From Protula sp. h YS-2021 (lineage: Eukaryota > Annelida > Polychaeta > Sabellida > Serpulidae), in contig OX457031.1 in NCBI GenBank assembly GCA_949752745.1, forward strand, positions 5,097,849 to 5,161,848: 64,000 bases of DNA. The letters run 5' to 3'. Shown piece by piece: positions 1-12,913 of the stretch. Each line of letters starts with the position of its first letter. Within the stretch, counting starts at the first letter, position 1. The position numbers and the translations under genes are program-made. The notes under the pieces were generated by a model. It saw only the letters and a program-made list of their open reading frames with translations. It did no database searches and was not told the origin of the DNA.

Positions 1-400
1 GTGACGGAGGGATGAGTTCTGTTTTTGTCTTGACGGTGATTCTACATGAATATTTTCCCCACGTCTCTACAACGTTGGAAAACAGGCGTTGTTTCGACTT
101 CTGTAAGCAGCCAAAGCCCGGCGTTGATCAGACATCGGGTTCAACGTCCATCCAACGTCGTAATGTTTACTGGGGATTGATTAAGCCATCCCTTACGCAC
201 CAGAAATTCTCCTCGACACCAGTATTTAGTTGATTTTACACGAACGGAGCGATGGATGTATTTCACTGTAGCGAAGTTAAACTTCACGTTCTTTGCGTAT
301 AAACGATCTTTAATATGGCGGTATAATTGTGCATAATACGGGTATATGGGGTAATGTGTTAGTGGTAGTACTTTTGATTAACCTGTCTGTCACATGTCCT
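1..400. other. Non-coding left edge
   Basis: I see no gene, RNA or clear repeat here. It may be the 5' flank or decayed 5' part of the retrotransposon that follows, but no recognisable coding similarity starts before about position 400. Confidence 0.4.
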
Positions 401-1149
401 AACGCCGAAAATGGGGCATGGATGGCATCACTGGTTCACAACACGCTACCGAACTCTCTCACTTATGGCTCCAAGTAGTCGGTTGTGCACGCCGACGGCC
501 ATAGCCCGGAACCTCCATTTGATAGTGGTGCTAAACCGAATGAGGGGCTCGGCGGTCTACCACGAAGTGGCAGAGGGGACGCTTCCCTTAGAGCACGAAG
601 AGAAGTCGGAAGAACATCACCACACGGTCAACGGCTGTGACGGTGAGTCCAGCAAAGAGAAGAAGCAACCCCACAAGGGCAGACGAGGCTCTCCAGCTCT
701 TTAGCAACCCATTATGGAGAAGGACAGTCCGAAACCAAACCTGCGACCAGCCTTCCCACGTAGCTAATCATAGCACCGGTGGATCGAGTCTGCTGGTGGA
801 GAGGGTGGATCTTGCTCTCCACAAACAATTGACACCTATCAATTTGTAGGATATCTCGGCCACTTCAAACCCTATGGCGATGGATAGTACAGGATGATAC
901 TGGCAGTTCTTAGCCACGATTCTACACTTAGGCGGCGCAAGGGTGACGGTCGCTCGGCTAATACAAGGAATAGATTAGTCGTTCGTATCCTTGTGTGACT
1001 GAGCAGGCCTATTTAGGAACAGAGCTGCTCACTCCTGAGAGGAGAGGGGGTATAAAAGATGCCCTAAAATCGCAACCCTACTGGATAACCGCACCTAGTT
1101 GGGCATCCGATCCCGCGGTATTAAAACACAAGAAAATTGGACTGACCAT

Positions 1150-1780
1150 TGAGCTTGTACGCATTTCCCTGGACAACGAAAACCACGAAGAAAGAAGAAC
1201 TGCTACAATCGGCCACAAGCTCAGTGGCTAGGCCGTTGACATAGCGGCCCTCAGCAAAACAAGGCTAGCTAAGGAGTCTAGCCTAGAGTAGAGGAACACT
1301 GCGCCGGCTATTAATCTTCTGGAAGGGTAAACCATACGGCGTGCCTCGCACCTCAGGCGTCGGGTTTGCCATTCGCTCCGATCTCGAGCGGAATCTAGAG
1401 ACACTTTTACGCAGGATCATGGTGTTACGACTGAAACTGAGCAAGGCTGACTACACAGCACTCATTAGCGTCTACGCACCCACAATGCAGCACATGGACG
1501 GAAGACTCCTTCTACAAAAAACTTAACAGAGTTATCCTGACTACACAGAGGAAAGACAAGTTGAGCATACTTGGTGATTTCAATGCGCGCATTGGGGCCA
1601 ATCAGACGTTGGCCTAAGGTGCTCGGTCACCACGGCTTTGGCAAGTGTAATGCCAACGGACACCTCTTGCTATCAGTATGTGCGGCCCACGACCTCTGCA
1701 TTACCAACACGTTGTTTCAACAGCACGATAAATATATGTCATCGCACGACAGTGTGACAGGAAGGACGTGAACATCACAC
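1150..1780 (+). pseudogene. LINE endonuclease remnant
   Basis: Apurinic-type endonuclease domain of the LINE, broken into several frames. Readable pieces include [45 protein letters not shown], and [16 protein letters not shown] followed by [10 protein letters not shown]. These match the usual order: an early block around the catalytic glutamate region, the SVYAPT block, the GDFNA block with catalytic Asp and Asn, and the NxNG...LCITNT block. A stop follows [14 protein letters not shown], and further stops break the rest. The domain would nick target DNA to prime reverse transcription in an intact element; here it is inactive. Confidence 0.8.
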
Positions 1781-2107
1781 AGGCAATGAGAGGAAGCGGA
1801 TGGTTATCAGATCACCTTGTCGTCAGAAGCAAAATGAAATTAAAGTTCGATCTACCTGAGAGAAGACAATGCCAACCTCAAGCGAGAAAACTGAACGTAA
1901 GAGCGCTCGCCTGGGAGAAAAAGGTTCATGACCTGCAAGACTAGCTATGCTCTGCTCTTAGCGCAACCAGGATCCCTGTTGAGGAGGACGCAAACATTGA
2001 AAATCTGTTGAAAGACTTCCAGCAGACATCCCTTGAAGTCGCGATTGAGGTACTATCAGGACTGATTTGATAAGAATGACACTGAAATCTCAGATCTTCT
2101 CCAAGCC

Positions 2108-3495
2108 ATGCATGAAACGCACCGCAAATACACTGAGTGTAAGCAGTCACCGTCACTGAGAAAAGCATACCTGGAGCTCAAAAGAACCACTCAAAGCCGA
2201 CTGAGAGACATGAAGAACAACCAACGCAACACCAAGGCTCTTTTTTACGTCCTCAAGGCGATTTACGGACCACGTTCAAGCGGATCATCTCCGATCCTCA
2301 CGGCAGACAAAACACGCCCGCCGATCGACAAGAACGAGATACTCGCCAGATGGTCTGATCACTTCAACTCTCTGCGGAATAAACAGACTGCTATGTGTGA
2401 CGACGCTCTACGCGATATTCCACAATGGAGCCCAACTGCGCAGAAGTCACCAAGGCTATTAAACAACTGTCCATTGGTGAAGTTGGATGGCATACCGCCA
2501 GAAGTTTACAAATTTGGAGGGGAGCATATGGCCTCAGAACTGACGAAGCTTTTTGGACGGAGGGTGATGTCCCGCAGGACCTAAAAGATGCGTCCATATT
2601 CTACCTCTACAAACGAAAGGGCAACAGGGCACAGTGTGACAATTACCGGGGCATATCGCTATTATCGATCGCAGGTAAAATCTTGGCCAGGGTAATACTT
2701 AACCGCATCACGCGCCATGTCATCAACAAGGTGTATCCCGAGTCCCAATGTGGTTTTCGCAGTGGGCGTGGCACTTCCGACATGGTCTTTGCCTACAGAC
2801 AACTCTAAGAGAAATATATGGAGCAAAACAAGCCTCTCTACGCAGTGTTCGTAGACCTCACCAAAGCCTTCGACACAGTAAGCAGAGAAGGACTCTTGAA
2901 GCTACTACACAATATAGAATGCCCAGAGAAGATCATTGCTATCATAAGATCATTTCACGTGAAGGGTCGAGTGTTTGATAACGAAAGCTTTTCGGACCCA
3001 TTTGACATATCAAATGGCGCAAAGCAGGGCTGTGTACTCGCCCCAACGCTGTTTGGCATTGTTTTTGCGCTCATGCTACAATACGCGTTTCACGACAGGA
3101 CCTTGAAGTCTACTTGCAAGTAAGGTGCGATGGTGGCTTTTTCAACAACAAGCACTTCCCCGCTGACTGAGTTTCTCATGAGAGACCTACTGTTTGCGGA
3201 TGACTGCGCACTCTCTGCTCACAGTCTTGAACATATTCAGACGATCACGGGCAGATTCGCCGCGAGGAAGTTTGGGCTTACAACAAACCTGAAAAAGACT
3301 GAAGTAATGTTTCAGTCGCGGCGGGAGGAGTTGCATCAAGACCCTTTCGTCAAAACTGAGGGTACCACGCTCGAGTCCGTGAAGAACATCTGCTATCTTG
3401 GCAGCGTTATGTCGCATAACGGCTGGCTCGTCGAAGAGGTAAACCAGCGCATCTCAAAAGCAAGTGTTGCGTGCGGCCGTCTCATCAGCTGAATA
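2108..3495 (+). pseudogene. LINE reverse transcriptase remnant
   Basis: Linker and reverse transcriptase core of the same element, in at least three frames. Visible motifs are DNYRGISLLSIAGKILARV (block with the conserved NYRGI), SQCGFRSGRGTSD, AVFVDLTKAFDTVSREGL (catalytic Asp block), SNGAKQGCVLAPTLF (the QGC..aP.LF block) and LLFADDCALSAHS (an FADD box in place of YADD). A stop lies at about 2806 between the GFRSGRG and VDLTKAFD blocks, another at about 3121 before the FADD block. Order and spacing are otherwise normal, so the copy decayed after insertion and was not built from fragments. Confidence 0.88.
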
Positions 3496-3699
3496 TGGAA
3501 GAGCCATGATGTCAAGCTTGACACTAAAATAGGTGTGTACAGGTCAGCGGTGTTATCATGCCTGGTGTATTGCTGCAAAACGTGTACCCCTGACAGAAGG
3601 CACATTCGCCAGCTCGAAGCGTTTCATATGCGCTGCCTCTTCGCATTTGCAACATCCGGTGGCAAGACCGAATTACAAACACCGCTGTCCTGGAAAGGA

Positions 3700-4118
3700 G
3701 TGGGTTAACAAGCAAAGAAGCCATGATGATCAAGTCTCAGCTGCGTTGGGCAGGTCACGTACGACGCATGGACGATGATCGCATTCCCAAAGGACTGTTC
3801 TACGGACAACTCAAGCAGGGACCCGTCGCGACGGAGGCCCACGTCTACGCTACAAGGATGTTTAAAATCGAACCTGAAGACATATCAAATAGACCCGATG
3901 ATATGGAAAAAGGATTGTCTCGACCGTTCCTCTTGGCGTAGCAAATGCCACTCAGTCCACCGCATTGCCGAAATCGAGCTGAAGAGACAAGCGAGGAAGA
4001 CAAGCACCCCCGCTGCCGACGGCACCCACACATGCACCCAATGCGGCAAGAAATGTTTCGACCTAAACTCGCACGAAATGGCCCACCAGTGCCGAGACGC
4101 TCATTCATCGCAGCGATG
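3700..4118 (+). pseudogene. LINE C-terminal region with Cys-rich finger
   Basis: The 3' coding end of the element. One frame gives QLRWAGHVRRMDDDRIPKGL, the usual post-RT block in this LINE group. After a frameshift another frame ends with HTCTQCGKKCFDLNSHEMAH, a C-x2-C...H zinc-finger-like tail. A terminal finger of this kind is typical of these elements and is thought to help bind RNA or target DNA. The element stops just before the AT microsatellite. Confidence 0.75.
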
Positions 4119-4124
4119 AGAGAA

Positions 4125-4750
<626 letters not shown>

Positions 4751-4754
4751 AAGT

Positions 4755-5040
4755 CCATAGTGCATAGTCCCACTTGCACCACGGTCCCATTCGCGGTATG
4801 GACCCAATTGCGGGAGGTCCCATTAGCGCCGTAGTTCCATTTGTAAGGGGGTATGGTTTCATTTGCGTGAAGACGTATTTCCGAAGTCCTTTCATTTCGG
4901 GGACAGTCCCATTTGCGCAGTGATTCCATTTGCGTTGTGGCCCGTTGTGACCCTATTTGAGTTGTGGCCCGTTTTCGGGAATAATGCCGCATTTGCGAGT
5001 TCTCGCATTTACGGGATGGTCCTATTTGCGAGGTGGCTAT
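4755..5040. repeat. Degenerate short tandem repeat, core tcccatttgcg
   Basis: A core of about 11 bases, tcccatttgcg with variants such as tcccattcgcg and ttccatttgcg, recurs about fifteen times with spacers of 5-15 bases. Apparent reading frames here come from the repetition. Confidence 0.75.
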
Positions 5041-5464
5041 CTCCCGGAGTGCTGTCATATTATTTGACGTTTTTATTATTCCTAGTGGAATAGATCTGCT
5101 TTTCACTTTCTGTTTATTAATGACTTTTCCTGCTGCAAATTGCAAAAATCGTTCACTCTGAGTATAAAACACCTTGAATATTTATTACATTTGCATAAAG
5201 CAGGCTGGTATTATGGTGATTGAATCAGAAATGAAGCACATCAGTATAAAACCGAGAGGGAATCATTGTCAGTCTTACCCGCTCATTTACAGAGAAAAAT
5301 GATCAGCTTTCGTTCATAGAGAATTTCGCCATTCTAACAAGCTAGGGGTGGTTTTAAGTCCTGGTTATTTCTATGCTGTGGGGACCAAGAAACCATCCAC
5401 AGTTTTCGTTCTGTGCAAAAATTGTTGACAACAGCAGCAACAAAAACAACAGTAACAACGCCTT
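5041..5464. other. Unassigned non-coding stretch
   Basis: No gene or repeat seen. Confidence 0.4.
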
Positions 5465-5690
5465 AAAATTTTACTACTACTACAACCCTGCTACTGCTAC
5501 TGCTGCTACTACTGCTACTACTACTACTGCCACTTCTACTGTTACTACTACTTCTACTACTGCTACTAATACTACTGCTACTACTCCCACCACTAATTCC
5601 AATTCTACTACTGCTTCTACTGCTAATACTTCTACTCCCACTGTTACTACTGCTCCTACTACTGGTGCTACTAATGCCACACGTCTTCTG
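5465..5690. repeat. Imperfect ACT/GCT/CCT trinucleotide tract
   Basis: A run of ACT-type triplets with frequent substitutions. Its Thr-rich and Val-rich open frames on the two strands are side effects of the triplet period. Confidence 0.9.
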
Positions 5691-5699
5691 TCTTAAGGC

Positions 5700-7010
5700 T
5701 TTAACATTCCCACATTAACGGAATGTCACATTGACCATGCCAGAACTATGTTAACAAATTGAACCGAAAATCGGGGCAGCCAAACCTGTTATTTTTTTAT
5801 GACAAATTGCTAAAAATGTGTACCTTTCAGATGGCGGTGCAAACTGGATATATTATCTTTAAAAGCCCTCACTTATTTATCAAGTTTAAAATAACAAAAC
5901 AAAGTTATTTTTAAAACAAACATTTTAATTTCCCCCGGGGTGTCTGCAATAAGAGATCGTATAGTGATTTACATAAAAGTAGGACTCACATTTTAGTTTT
6001 TGTACGGTAAAGAAGTGTTCTAATACGAGACCATTAGGTTCATGATTCCATGTCCAAAAACTAAAACTCTTGTATTTGGCACCATTTTCTCACACGAGAA
6101 TATTAAATTCCGAAATTTTATCCAAATGTGAATAAATTTCGCGTAGTTTGTTGAAAATGACCTATCTAACGAGCATTCCAAGTGCCAAACAGTTCTTGTT
6201 TTGTTCGAGGCTTAATGGGTGTGAGAGAGCGATTTCCGTAAGGTCAGTAGACGGGAGGCAGCCGTTACATAAGTTACACACTGTTAATGGTCATTTCATG
6301 CAAATTGATGGTCGCGCTGACATCTGAAGTGGCAGAGACTCCCGGAAATTAAAAATTCAAGCTTGAGAAATCTCAATGTACGTTGTGCAGCGTTGTAGGT
6401 ATATCACTTTTTGAGATATTCAGTTTCTCAATTTAGTGACGTCACAATAGGGAGACAATGACATCGCTGTTGTGAAGAAAGTTCTCTCTTTGAGACGCAA
6501 GTATTTTTTTCGCGTTTTATTTTATCCGTCTTTATGTTATTGTACAGGTCAATATCACCACAACAAGTGATGACGTCATTGCTATGTGTTTATCGAAGGA
6601 AATAGGTTTCTTGATGTATTGGAATTTTCTATGTATTTAGATAGTACTCTCAAGCAAATGAATGACGTCAAAATGTCATGCGGGTGTCATAAGTGAAGCA
6701 TTTGGTGACTGCCACGCTTCTTATAAATCAATTATACATTCATCCCGACTTCATGTTTTATAGATATGAAGCTCTAATTACTATATCGAAGCTTGCGTCA
6801 CATCATCATCGTCATAAATAAATAAAAAAGACTTTCTTCTTGTTATTCATTTAAAGGAGATCAATGATATATTTATATGCTTGCGACAAAGTCCCTTTTT
6901 GTGCTCTGACCCGCAGATTAATCTTGGCCAGCACAGCTCTGACAAAAATAAAAATCAGATAAAATCCATCTCACTTTTGGTCTCAATTTGAAGGAAAAAT
7001 ACATCATTAC
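5700..7010. other. AT-rich non-coding stretch
   Basis: No coding or RNA gene signal seen. Short TGACGTCA-like motifs occur near 6438 and 6572, but they are isolated. Confidence 0.4.
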
Positions 7011-7011
7011 G

Positions 7012-7106
7012 TGTAGTCTATGTAGTCTATTCATGCTACATGTATAAGCTGCTCATGCTACACGTGTGGTCTGTCCCATGCTACACGTATAGTCTGTCCC
7101 ATGCTA
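7012..7106. repeat. Short repeat, core catgctacacgt
   Basis: Four near-copies of a 23-29 base unit containing catgctacacgt and tagtctgtccc lie head to tail. Confidence 0.7.
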
Positions 7107-7570
7107 CCCTGAAGTAGTACGGCGACAGTGGCTCCAGCAGCACAGCTAAGCTGTTAGTGCTTTATGAATACGAGCCCTGACACACAGACCCAGATTTCAA
7201 GGACAACATCAGTGAGTTTCGCAGCGGCGTCAGTTATCCTCCATAAATGACACCCAATCATACGTGTTACTAAAAATAGCCATTGGTGTTTCGGCGTACT
7301 AAACACATCCACTATTTCAGACCTTAGTCAATTGAAGAAACATTTATCATTTGAAATAAAAACAGTGTATTTTACCTAATAAATGACTTAAGTCTGTACT
7401 AGCTCGGCGATAATGGCTCTGTATCAGACGTGAAAAGTGCACTAAACACGCAAAATTAAATATCTCCAGCATGAGGTACAGAGCCATCAATCGTAATGGA
7501 TTTTGTGTTATGTAACAAACTTAATTTTAGCTTGACACGTTTTCAAGCTGTCCACTGCTGCGAGTAATAC
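7107..7570. other. Unassigned non-coding stretch
   Basis: No gene, repeat or RNA feature recognised. Confidence 0.35.
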
Positions 7571-7574
7571 TATA

Positions 7575-8110
7575 GGGAGAGTGTATAAGGAAATAATACG
7601 AGGTGCAGACTGTCGACAATCCTGTCAGTTGATGGTACAGGGAGAGGGGATAGGGAAATGAGATAACCCGAGGTACAGACTGTCGAATAACTCGAGGTAC
7701 AGAGTGTCGACAATCCTGTCAGTTGATGCTACAGGGATAGGGATATGGAAATGAGATAACCCGAAGTGAAGACTGTAGACAATCCTATCAATGTATGCTA
7801 CAGGGAGAGCGATAAAGTTTTTACAGACTTGAGTTGCAGCCTCACGACAAACCTGTGACAACCCTAGGGACAGACTGACGGACGACAACCCGACAGACAG
7901 ATTCTCGACAATGCTATGACAACCCAGTGGGCTGACTGATCATTATGCTATGACAAACACGTGGGCAGACTGACGACTATGCTATCACAACCACGTGGAC
8001 AGACTGACCACTATGCTGTGACAACCACGTAAGCAGACTGACGACAATCCTACGACAACTCCGTATGCAAACTGACGACAATGCCATGGTAACCTGGTGG
8101 CCATAGGGAT
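7575..8110. repeat. Two adjacent degenerate minisatellites
   Basis: The left part (7575-7840) repeats a unit of about 60-90 bases with gacaatcctgtcagttgatg, acagggagaggg and gagataacccgaggtacag. The right part (7850-8100) repeats about 35 bases with gactgacgacaatgctatga and caaccacgtgg. No coding content seen. Confidence 0.8.
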
Positions 8111-8630
8111 ATCAATTCACTCTCCTGCAGCAATCCGACGGCAGCTTAATGGCAGTGTCGTAATAAGATATTTTCCTAGCCTCGTGAAAAAGCTCTACTA
8201 GCTGAACCTCACACTTGTATCAGTTCTCACTCAAACTGAGGCTCGCCCACTTTCAGCCACCTCCCATTGTGAAAAAGATACAAGATGCAAGATTTTGGAA
8301 CAGCCCTTTCCTTTCGAAAAACCAAATGTACTTAGGCACTTAAAAACGCAAAAAAATATATATATTTTTATTTTTTTTTAATTTGTTAGGTCATAATTGC
8401 AAATAGGCAGCCAAATTATTAAGCTAAGGTCACTCTTCAGTGCATGGCTACACCTTTCTGTCTGTGTCATTGTGTGAGTTCTGAGTTCATTGTTGTCTAT
8501 GCAATATGGGGCTCTGTGACCTGACTGATAAGGACTTTTACTTTCGAAACAATTTTGCTGTGCACTATTGAAAAAGAACAAAATTCTACGCGGTTGAAAA
8601 AATCCTATTCAATGTGGAAGTTATGATGCA
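8111..8630. other. Unassigned non-coding stretch with T-rich tract
   Basis: Contains a T-rich tract near 8355-8385. No gene seen. The 5' terminal inverted repeat of the following Tc1-like element should lie here or just inside, but I could not identify it. Confidence 0.35.
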
Positions 8631-8632
8631 GC

Positions 8633-9556
8633 GACTTTCCGAAAACGAGAGGTTACAGGCTATAGGTGGGTGGTGGGTGGTGCTTCGTGTACAGCAGTGG
8701 CCAGACAGTTTGATGTTGCCAGATCATCAATTCTTCGTCTTGTAAGACGTTGCGATGAAACGACTGAACATCAGGATCGTGAAATTCGATCGCTTCACTT
8801 CCGCAATAGATTTCAAAGTGCTGTGGCTACAGCTCCTGTTACGCCGGGTAGACACAACCCGCGAATCATCGCAGAGACCGTGTTGCGACTCTTCTTAAGC
8901 GCAACATTCGGCCGTACCGCGCCTATGATTGACCTGTGTTGGATAACCGTAGACAGCAGGTGAGGCGTCAGTGGGTATAAAACCACTCAGGCAGCCTTTG
9001 GCAAGGTCGCAATTGGAACCGCGTTGTGTTTAGCAATGAGCCACGTTTTCGCTATTCTTCAATGATCCACGGCAACGCGTACACCGACGAGTAGGGGAAC
9101 GATATCACCATGAGATCGACACATTTGGAGGTGGTAGTACCATAGTGTGGGGAGCGATAAAGGCATTCGTACGGCCCAGCGATACCAAAAAAACTGTGCA
9201 AGAAGGAGAAGTTATGCCTTATTTCAACCAAAATCCTCGTGCAATATTCATGCATGATAATGCTCGTCCGCACGTAGCCGCTTTTGTCAGCATAGGTTAC
9301 GCGCCAAGAACATTAACATTCTACAGTGGCCGCTTCACTCGTCCGACATGAATCCCACTAAGCACTTGTGGGATATCCTCGACCAAAGAATTTGCACGCG
9401 TATGCCGCAACCGCAAACGTACGCAGCACTGCGCCAAGCCTTGATCGAGGAATGGAATCGGATACCACAGTGGCGTATCAACAGGCTCATCACGTCGATG
9501 CCCATGGCGGAAAAAATGCCCTTATAAACTCGAGAGGTGCCCACACGCGTTACTAA
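8633..9556 (+). pseudogene. Dead Tc1/mariner-like transposase
   Basis: A decayed Tc1-like transposase that once moved DNA by cut and paste. An N-terminal helix-turn-helix part is readable (TAVARQFDVARSSILRLVRR, about 8685-8745), then IRSLHFRNRFQSA, then NRVVFSNEPRFRYSS (about 9015-9060), GGGSTIVWGAI, AIFMHDNARPHVAA (about 9240-9285) and finally WNRIPQWRINRL and the family-typical terminal HTRY. At least three frame changes separate these blocks. Two of three DDE residues are also lost: the usual FSDE is FSNE, and the usual MNPIEHLW is MNPTKHLW; only HDNARPH keeps its Asp. Terminal inverted repeats were not found. Confidence 0.88.
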
Positions 9557-9559
9557 ACA

Positions 9560-10205
9560 TTCAGATGTCTTCAAGTTCACATTTGGATGGCGAATTTTTT
9601 AAATGAGCAAGACATTTTGTTCAATGGCGGCAGTTACAATCAGTTTTCAAGAAAAAATCGTGTACTCAGAGGAAGGATTTACAGCGCTGTTAATTTGAAA
9701 AATTTAATAAAATAGGTACAGTACATATGCTATATGATTTTTCTTTTTTCTTGCGTTTTTACTGTCCTTAAGTATATATAAAATAAATATTTTGCTAGAC
9801 CCAAGTTGTTTCTTCACGTGTTTTCTTTTTTGTGTTACGCAAATTAACATTAGGCTAATTAACCTCGCAGACGTTGCATAACAACAAAACACACAATAAT
9901 TAAGCACGTGTCAATAATTACGTGTCATAATTAGATGTATTTTTGCCACAATGTTTCTCAGAAACAAGAATTAGCTAGACAGTGCATTAATCTAGTGGTA
10001 ACCAACAACATGAGGTGTACGCCCAAGAACTGTGCCGCACTCATAAAGCTTGGTTTTGTAGTAAACTACACACATCAGAGCAGAAATTGGCGTCTTTCCA
10101 AATCGCCGTAGTAAAGGTAAAACTGTAAAATGTTTGTAAGCAAACTCCGGGGCCGGTGGGGGGGGGGGGCGGCGTGCACAAGACACCAAACCGTGGAGAA
10201 AGGGA
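9560..10205. other. AT-rich non-coding stretch
   Basis: No gene seen. A 12-base G run occurs near 10157. A short motif, aaaactgtaaaatgtttgtaagca, and a shorter version near 10215 look like the start of the repeat region to the right. Confidence 0.4.
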
Positions 10206-10209
10206 GAAA

Positions 10210-11012
10210 ATAAAGTAAAATGTTTGTAAGCATCACCATGTTGCAGGATTACTGCCACGAAGTGCGTCATATACATACATTAGCAAAAACGTGTTGCTAT
10301 GCAAACACGTGTATCACAAACGTGCTGATATACCTGCACGTGCGTTATAGAAGTGCTACTCACATGAGTCACAGGTGTGTTGGTATACCTGTAGGTGTCA
10401 CATATCTATAAATAACCGTGCCACAAACGCGATTTATACCTTTACCAGGATCGCAGACAGCTACACTAATTCGGATTTCTCACCAATGTGTGAATATATG
10501 CACAAATGTGTGAATATATGCACGAATGTGCACAAACGTATTGTCCTACCTGCACGTATCATAAATGTGCAAATATACACCAAACGTGTCACAAACGCAT
10601 TGAATAACCCGCACGTGTCACAAATGAGTTTCCCTACCTGCATGTGTCATAAATGTATTTTCCAACCTGCACGTTTCACAAATGTACAAATACACAACTA
10701 AGGTGTCACAAACGCATTGAATAACCTGCACGTGTCACAAATGTGTTTTCACACAAGCACGTATCGGAAATGTAAATATACCACCAACTGTGTCACAAAC
10801 GTACTGCATTGCCTGCATGCGATGCAAATGTGTCGCATTATTTGCCTGTGTCACAAACGAGTGTATTAGCTGTACGTGTCCAAACACGTTGGATAATTGG
10901 CATGTGTGTCACATACATGTTGTATTGCATTCGCAATGCAATACAAACGCGTTGCATAACCTGCATGTGTGTCAGTTGTCTTACATGCACGTGTCACAAA
11001 CACGGCGTGTAA
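10210..11012. repeat. Degenerate minisatellite, core cacgtgtcacaaa
   Basis: About twenty loosely spaced copies of a unit built on ctgcacgtgtcacaaacg, with spacing of about 30-50 bases. The many His/Cys/Thr-rich short frames are artefacts of this motif. Confidence 0.85.
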
Positions 11013-11300
11013 GGCCAAGCATTACGGGGTATGATGTTGGAGTACGAAAATGAGGCGATGTATCCCATTCATCTGAGAACATTAAAAGGTAGAAATGAGC
11101 TGTCCGAGGAAGTCGAAACTCTCGATAGCTTTAAGCTGAAAGAGTAAAAATCATCAGCCAATCAGCTTTGCTCAGTCGAGCGCATTCTCTGTTTCGTTTC
11201 GCCAAGCATTCGTTCACCATATAATAACACATATGTAATCATATGTTCATCAAATTGTTGCCATATGTTAATCGCATGAGCGACATGTGCAAAACGTACT

Positions 11301-11500
11301 NNNNNNNNNNNNNNNNNNNNNNNNNNNNNNNNNNNNNNNNNNNNNNNNNNNNNNNNNNNNNNNNNNNNNNNNNNNNNNNNNNNNNNNNNNNNNNNNNNNN
11401 NNNNNNNNNNNNNNNNNNNNNNNNNNNNNNNNNNNNNNNNNNNNNNNNNNNNNNNNNNNNNNNNNNNNNNNNNNNNNNNNNNNNNNNNNNNNNNNNNNNN
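11301..11500. other. Assembly gap (200 N)
   Basis: Exactly 200 undetermined bases, the size of a conventional placeholder, so the true length is unknown. Confidence 0.99.
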
Positions 11501-11663
11501 TTCGATTTGTTTGCGAAGGTCGTGATTAAGAAATTAGGAAAATTGTTCAAGATCCTTTGGAAGTCGAACAGTGACGAAGATAGAGTGAAAAGAGGATGGA
11601 TTTATAACGTGGGTGTCTATTGTTTACAGGCCAAATAAAGACACGGATAGACAGATTGTAACA

Positions 11664-11721
11664 ATGTCGCTGCTTGTTTGTCTGCTGATAATGGTCGCTC
11701 CAGGCTTGGCCCAGACCATTG
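11664..11721 (+). CDS. Exon 1 of secreted protein: signal peptide
   Basis: Nineteen codons plus one base. The hydrophobic core LLVCLLIMVA followed by PGLAQ is a textbook signal peptide. A GTAAGAG donor follows immediately. The upstream acceptor at 11622-11629 makes the untranslated leader of this exon start at 11630. Confidence 0.8.
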
Positions 11722-12877
11722 GTAAGAGACTCTTAGTGTTTTCTGTTTTATTAATGCTATCAATCACGAATTTCCTTAGAAATTTCTCCTAAAATGAAAA
11801 GAAATGGAAAATTGCTCATTCCTAAAAAAAACGCAGCACAGTGATTCTAGTTTTCTCTGTTAGAAAAAAGGATACCTGTAAAATGCTAAAAACAAAATCA
11901 GGTTCATATCAGCGGGCAAGTCATCTACGTATTCTGGTCAGCGGGCAAGTCATCTAAGTATTCTGGTCAGTGGGCAAGTCATCTAAATATTCTGGTCAGC
12001 GAGCAAGTCATCTAAGTATTCTGGTCAGTGGGCAAGTCATCTAAATATTCTGGTATCAATAATTGGTGGGTGTTTAAATGAAGTCTGGAAACATCGCTCA
12101 ATATGCTGAAATATGTTTCTGTATGCCGATATGCTACAGTCATATAGTAAAGGGTAATTCCTGGGGGTAACTCGGTGAGAGGGGGGGGGGGGGGTGGAGA
12201 GGGGGAGGTGAGGGAGGCGATGAAATCCACCTGTATGCCGATATGCTACAGTCATATAGTAAAGGGCAATTCCTGGAGGTAACTCGGCGGGGATGCAGGG
12301 GGAAGGGTGGACAGGGGGTGAGAGAGGCGATGAAATCCTCCTTTATGCCGTTATGTGGACAGGTGGGCGAAGGGGGCGGTTAGGTGGGGAGGGAGATTAG
12401 GTGTTGACTTCACTTACAATTAATGGTCCCTGTTTTTCGGTTGCCATGCTGTTTTAACCTCGGACTTCACTCAGTCATACACCACTTGTGCTATACCAAC
12501 CAAGTGGAGTCGAACTGTGTCGACTTCCGGTTGAACTAGGCGATGTTTTGGTAGTTCTGGACGCATCGATAAACGCACTGTTAAGGTTGTACTTGGGGCT
12601 GTTGAGTCTTTTACATTTACAGCCTGCCCACCTGGTATGGAACAGTTTGACATCACAAAGGATAACATAGAATTGATGGATGCAGAGGCAAAACAGGCTG
12701 TCCAGGCCGGCAACAAAAACGCTAAGCCTTTCTTCAGAATCGCAATTTGGCCGAATAATCACGAATATCCCGAGAAGAGTATCTCAAAGCCTTCATAGGG
12801 GGGAATACGTTTCTGAATCTTACAGGTTAGTGGCATAGCTCACTCCCTCCCTGCCTCCCTGCCTGCCTGCCTGCCGG

Positions 12878-12913
<36 letters not shown>

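Larger units (their letters stand above)
400..4120 (+). mobile_element. Degenerate non-LTR retrotransposon (LINE)
   Basis: A plus-strand remnant of a non-LTR retrotransposon of the kind often annotated in invertebrates as craniofacial development protein 2-like endonuclease plus reverse transcriptase. Pieces appear in the expected order: an endonuclease part (about 1150-1780), a linker (2108-2400), a reverse transcriptase (2425-3490) and a C-terminal part with a Cys-rich finger (3700-4110). The reading frame is broken by several frameshifts and stops, so it cannot make a full-length protein. The 3' end runs into an AT/TG microsatellite, a common 3' junction for such elements. The 400-1150 stretch is assigned by position and weak similarity, so the 5' boundary is uncertain. 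The clade (RTE-like or another) cannot be settled by eye. Confidence 0.85.

Noticed and set aside
1..240. 73-codon open frame at the left edge
   Set aside because: No recognisable domain and no supporting signal; length is within chance.
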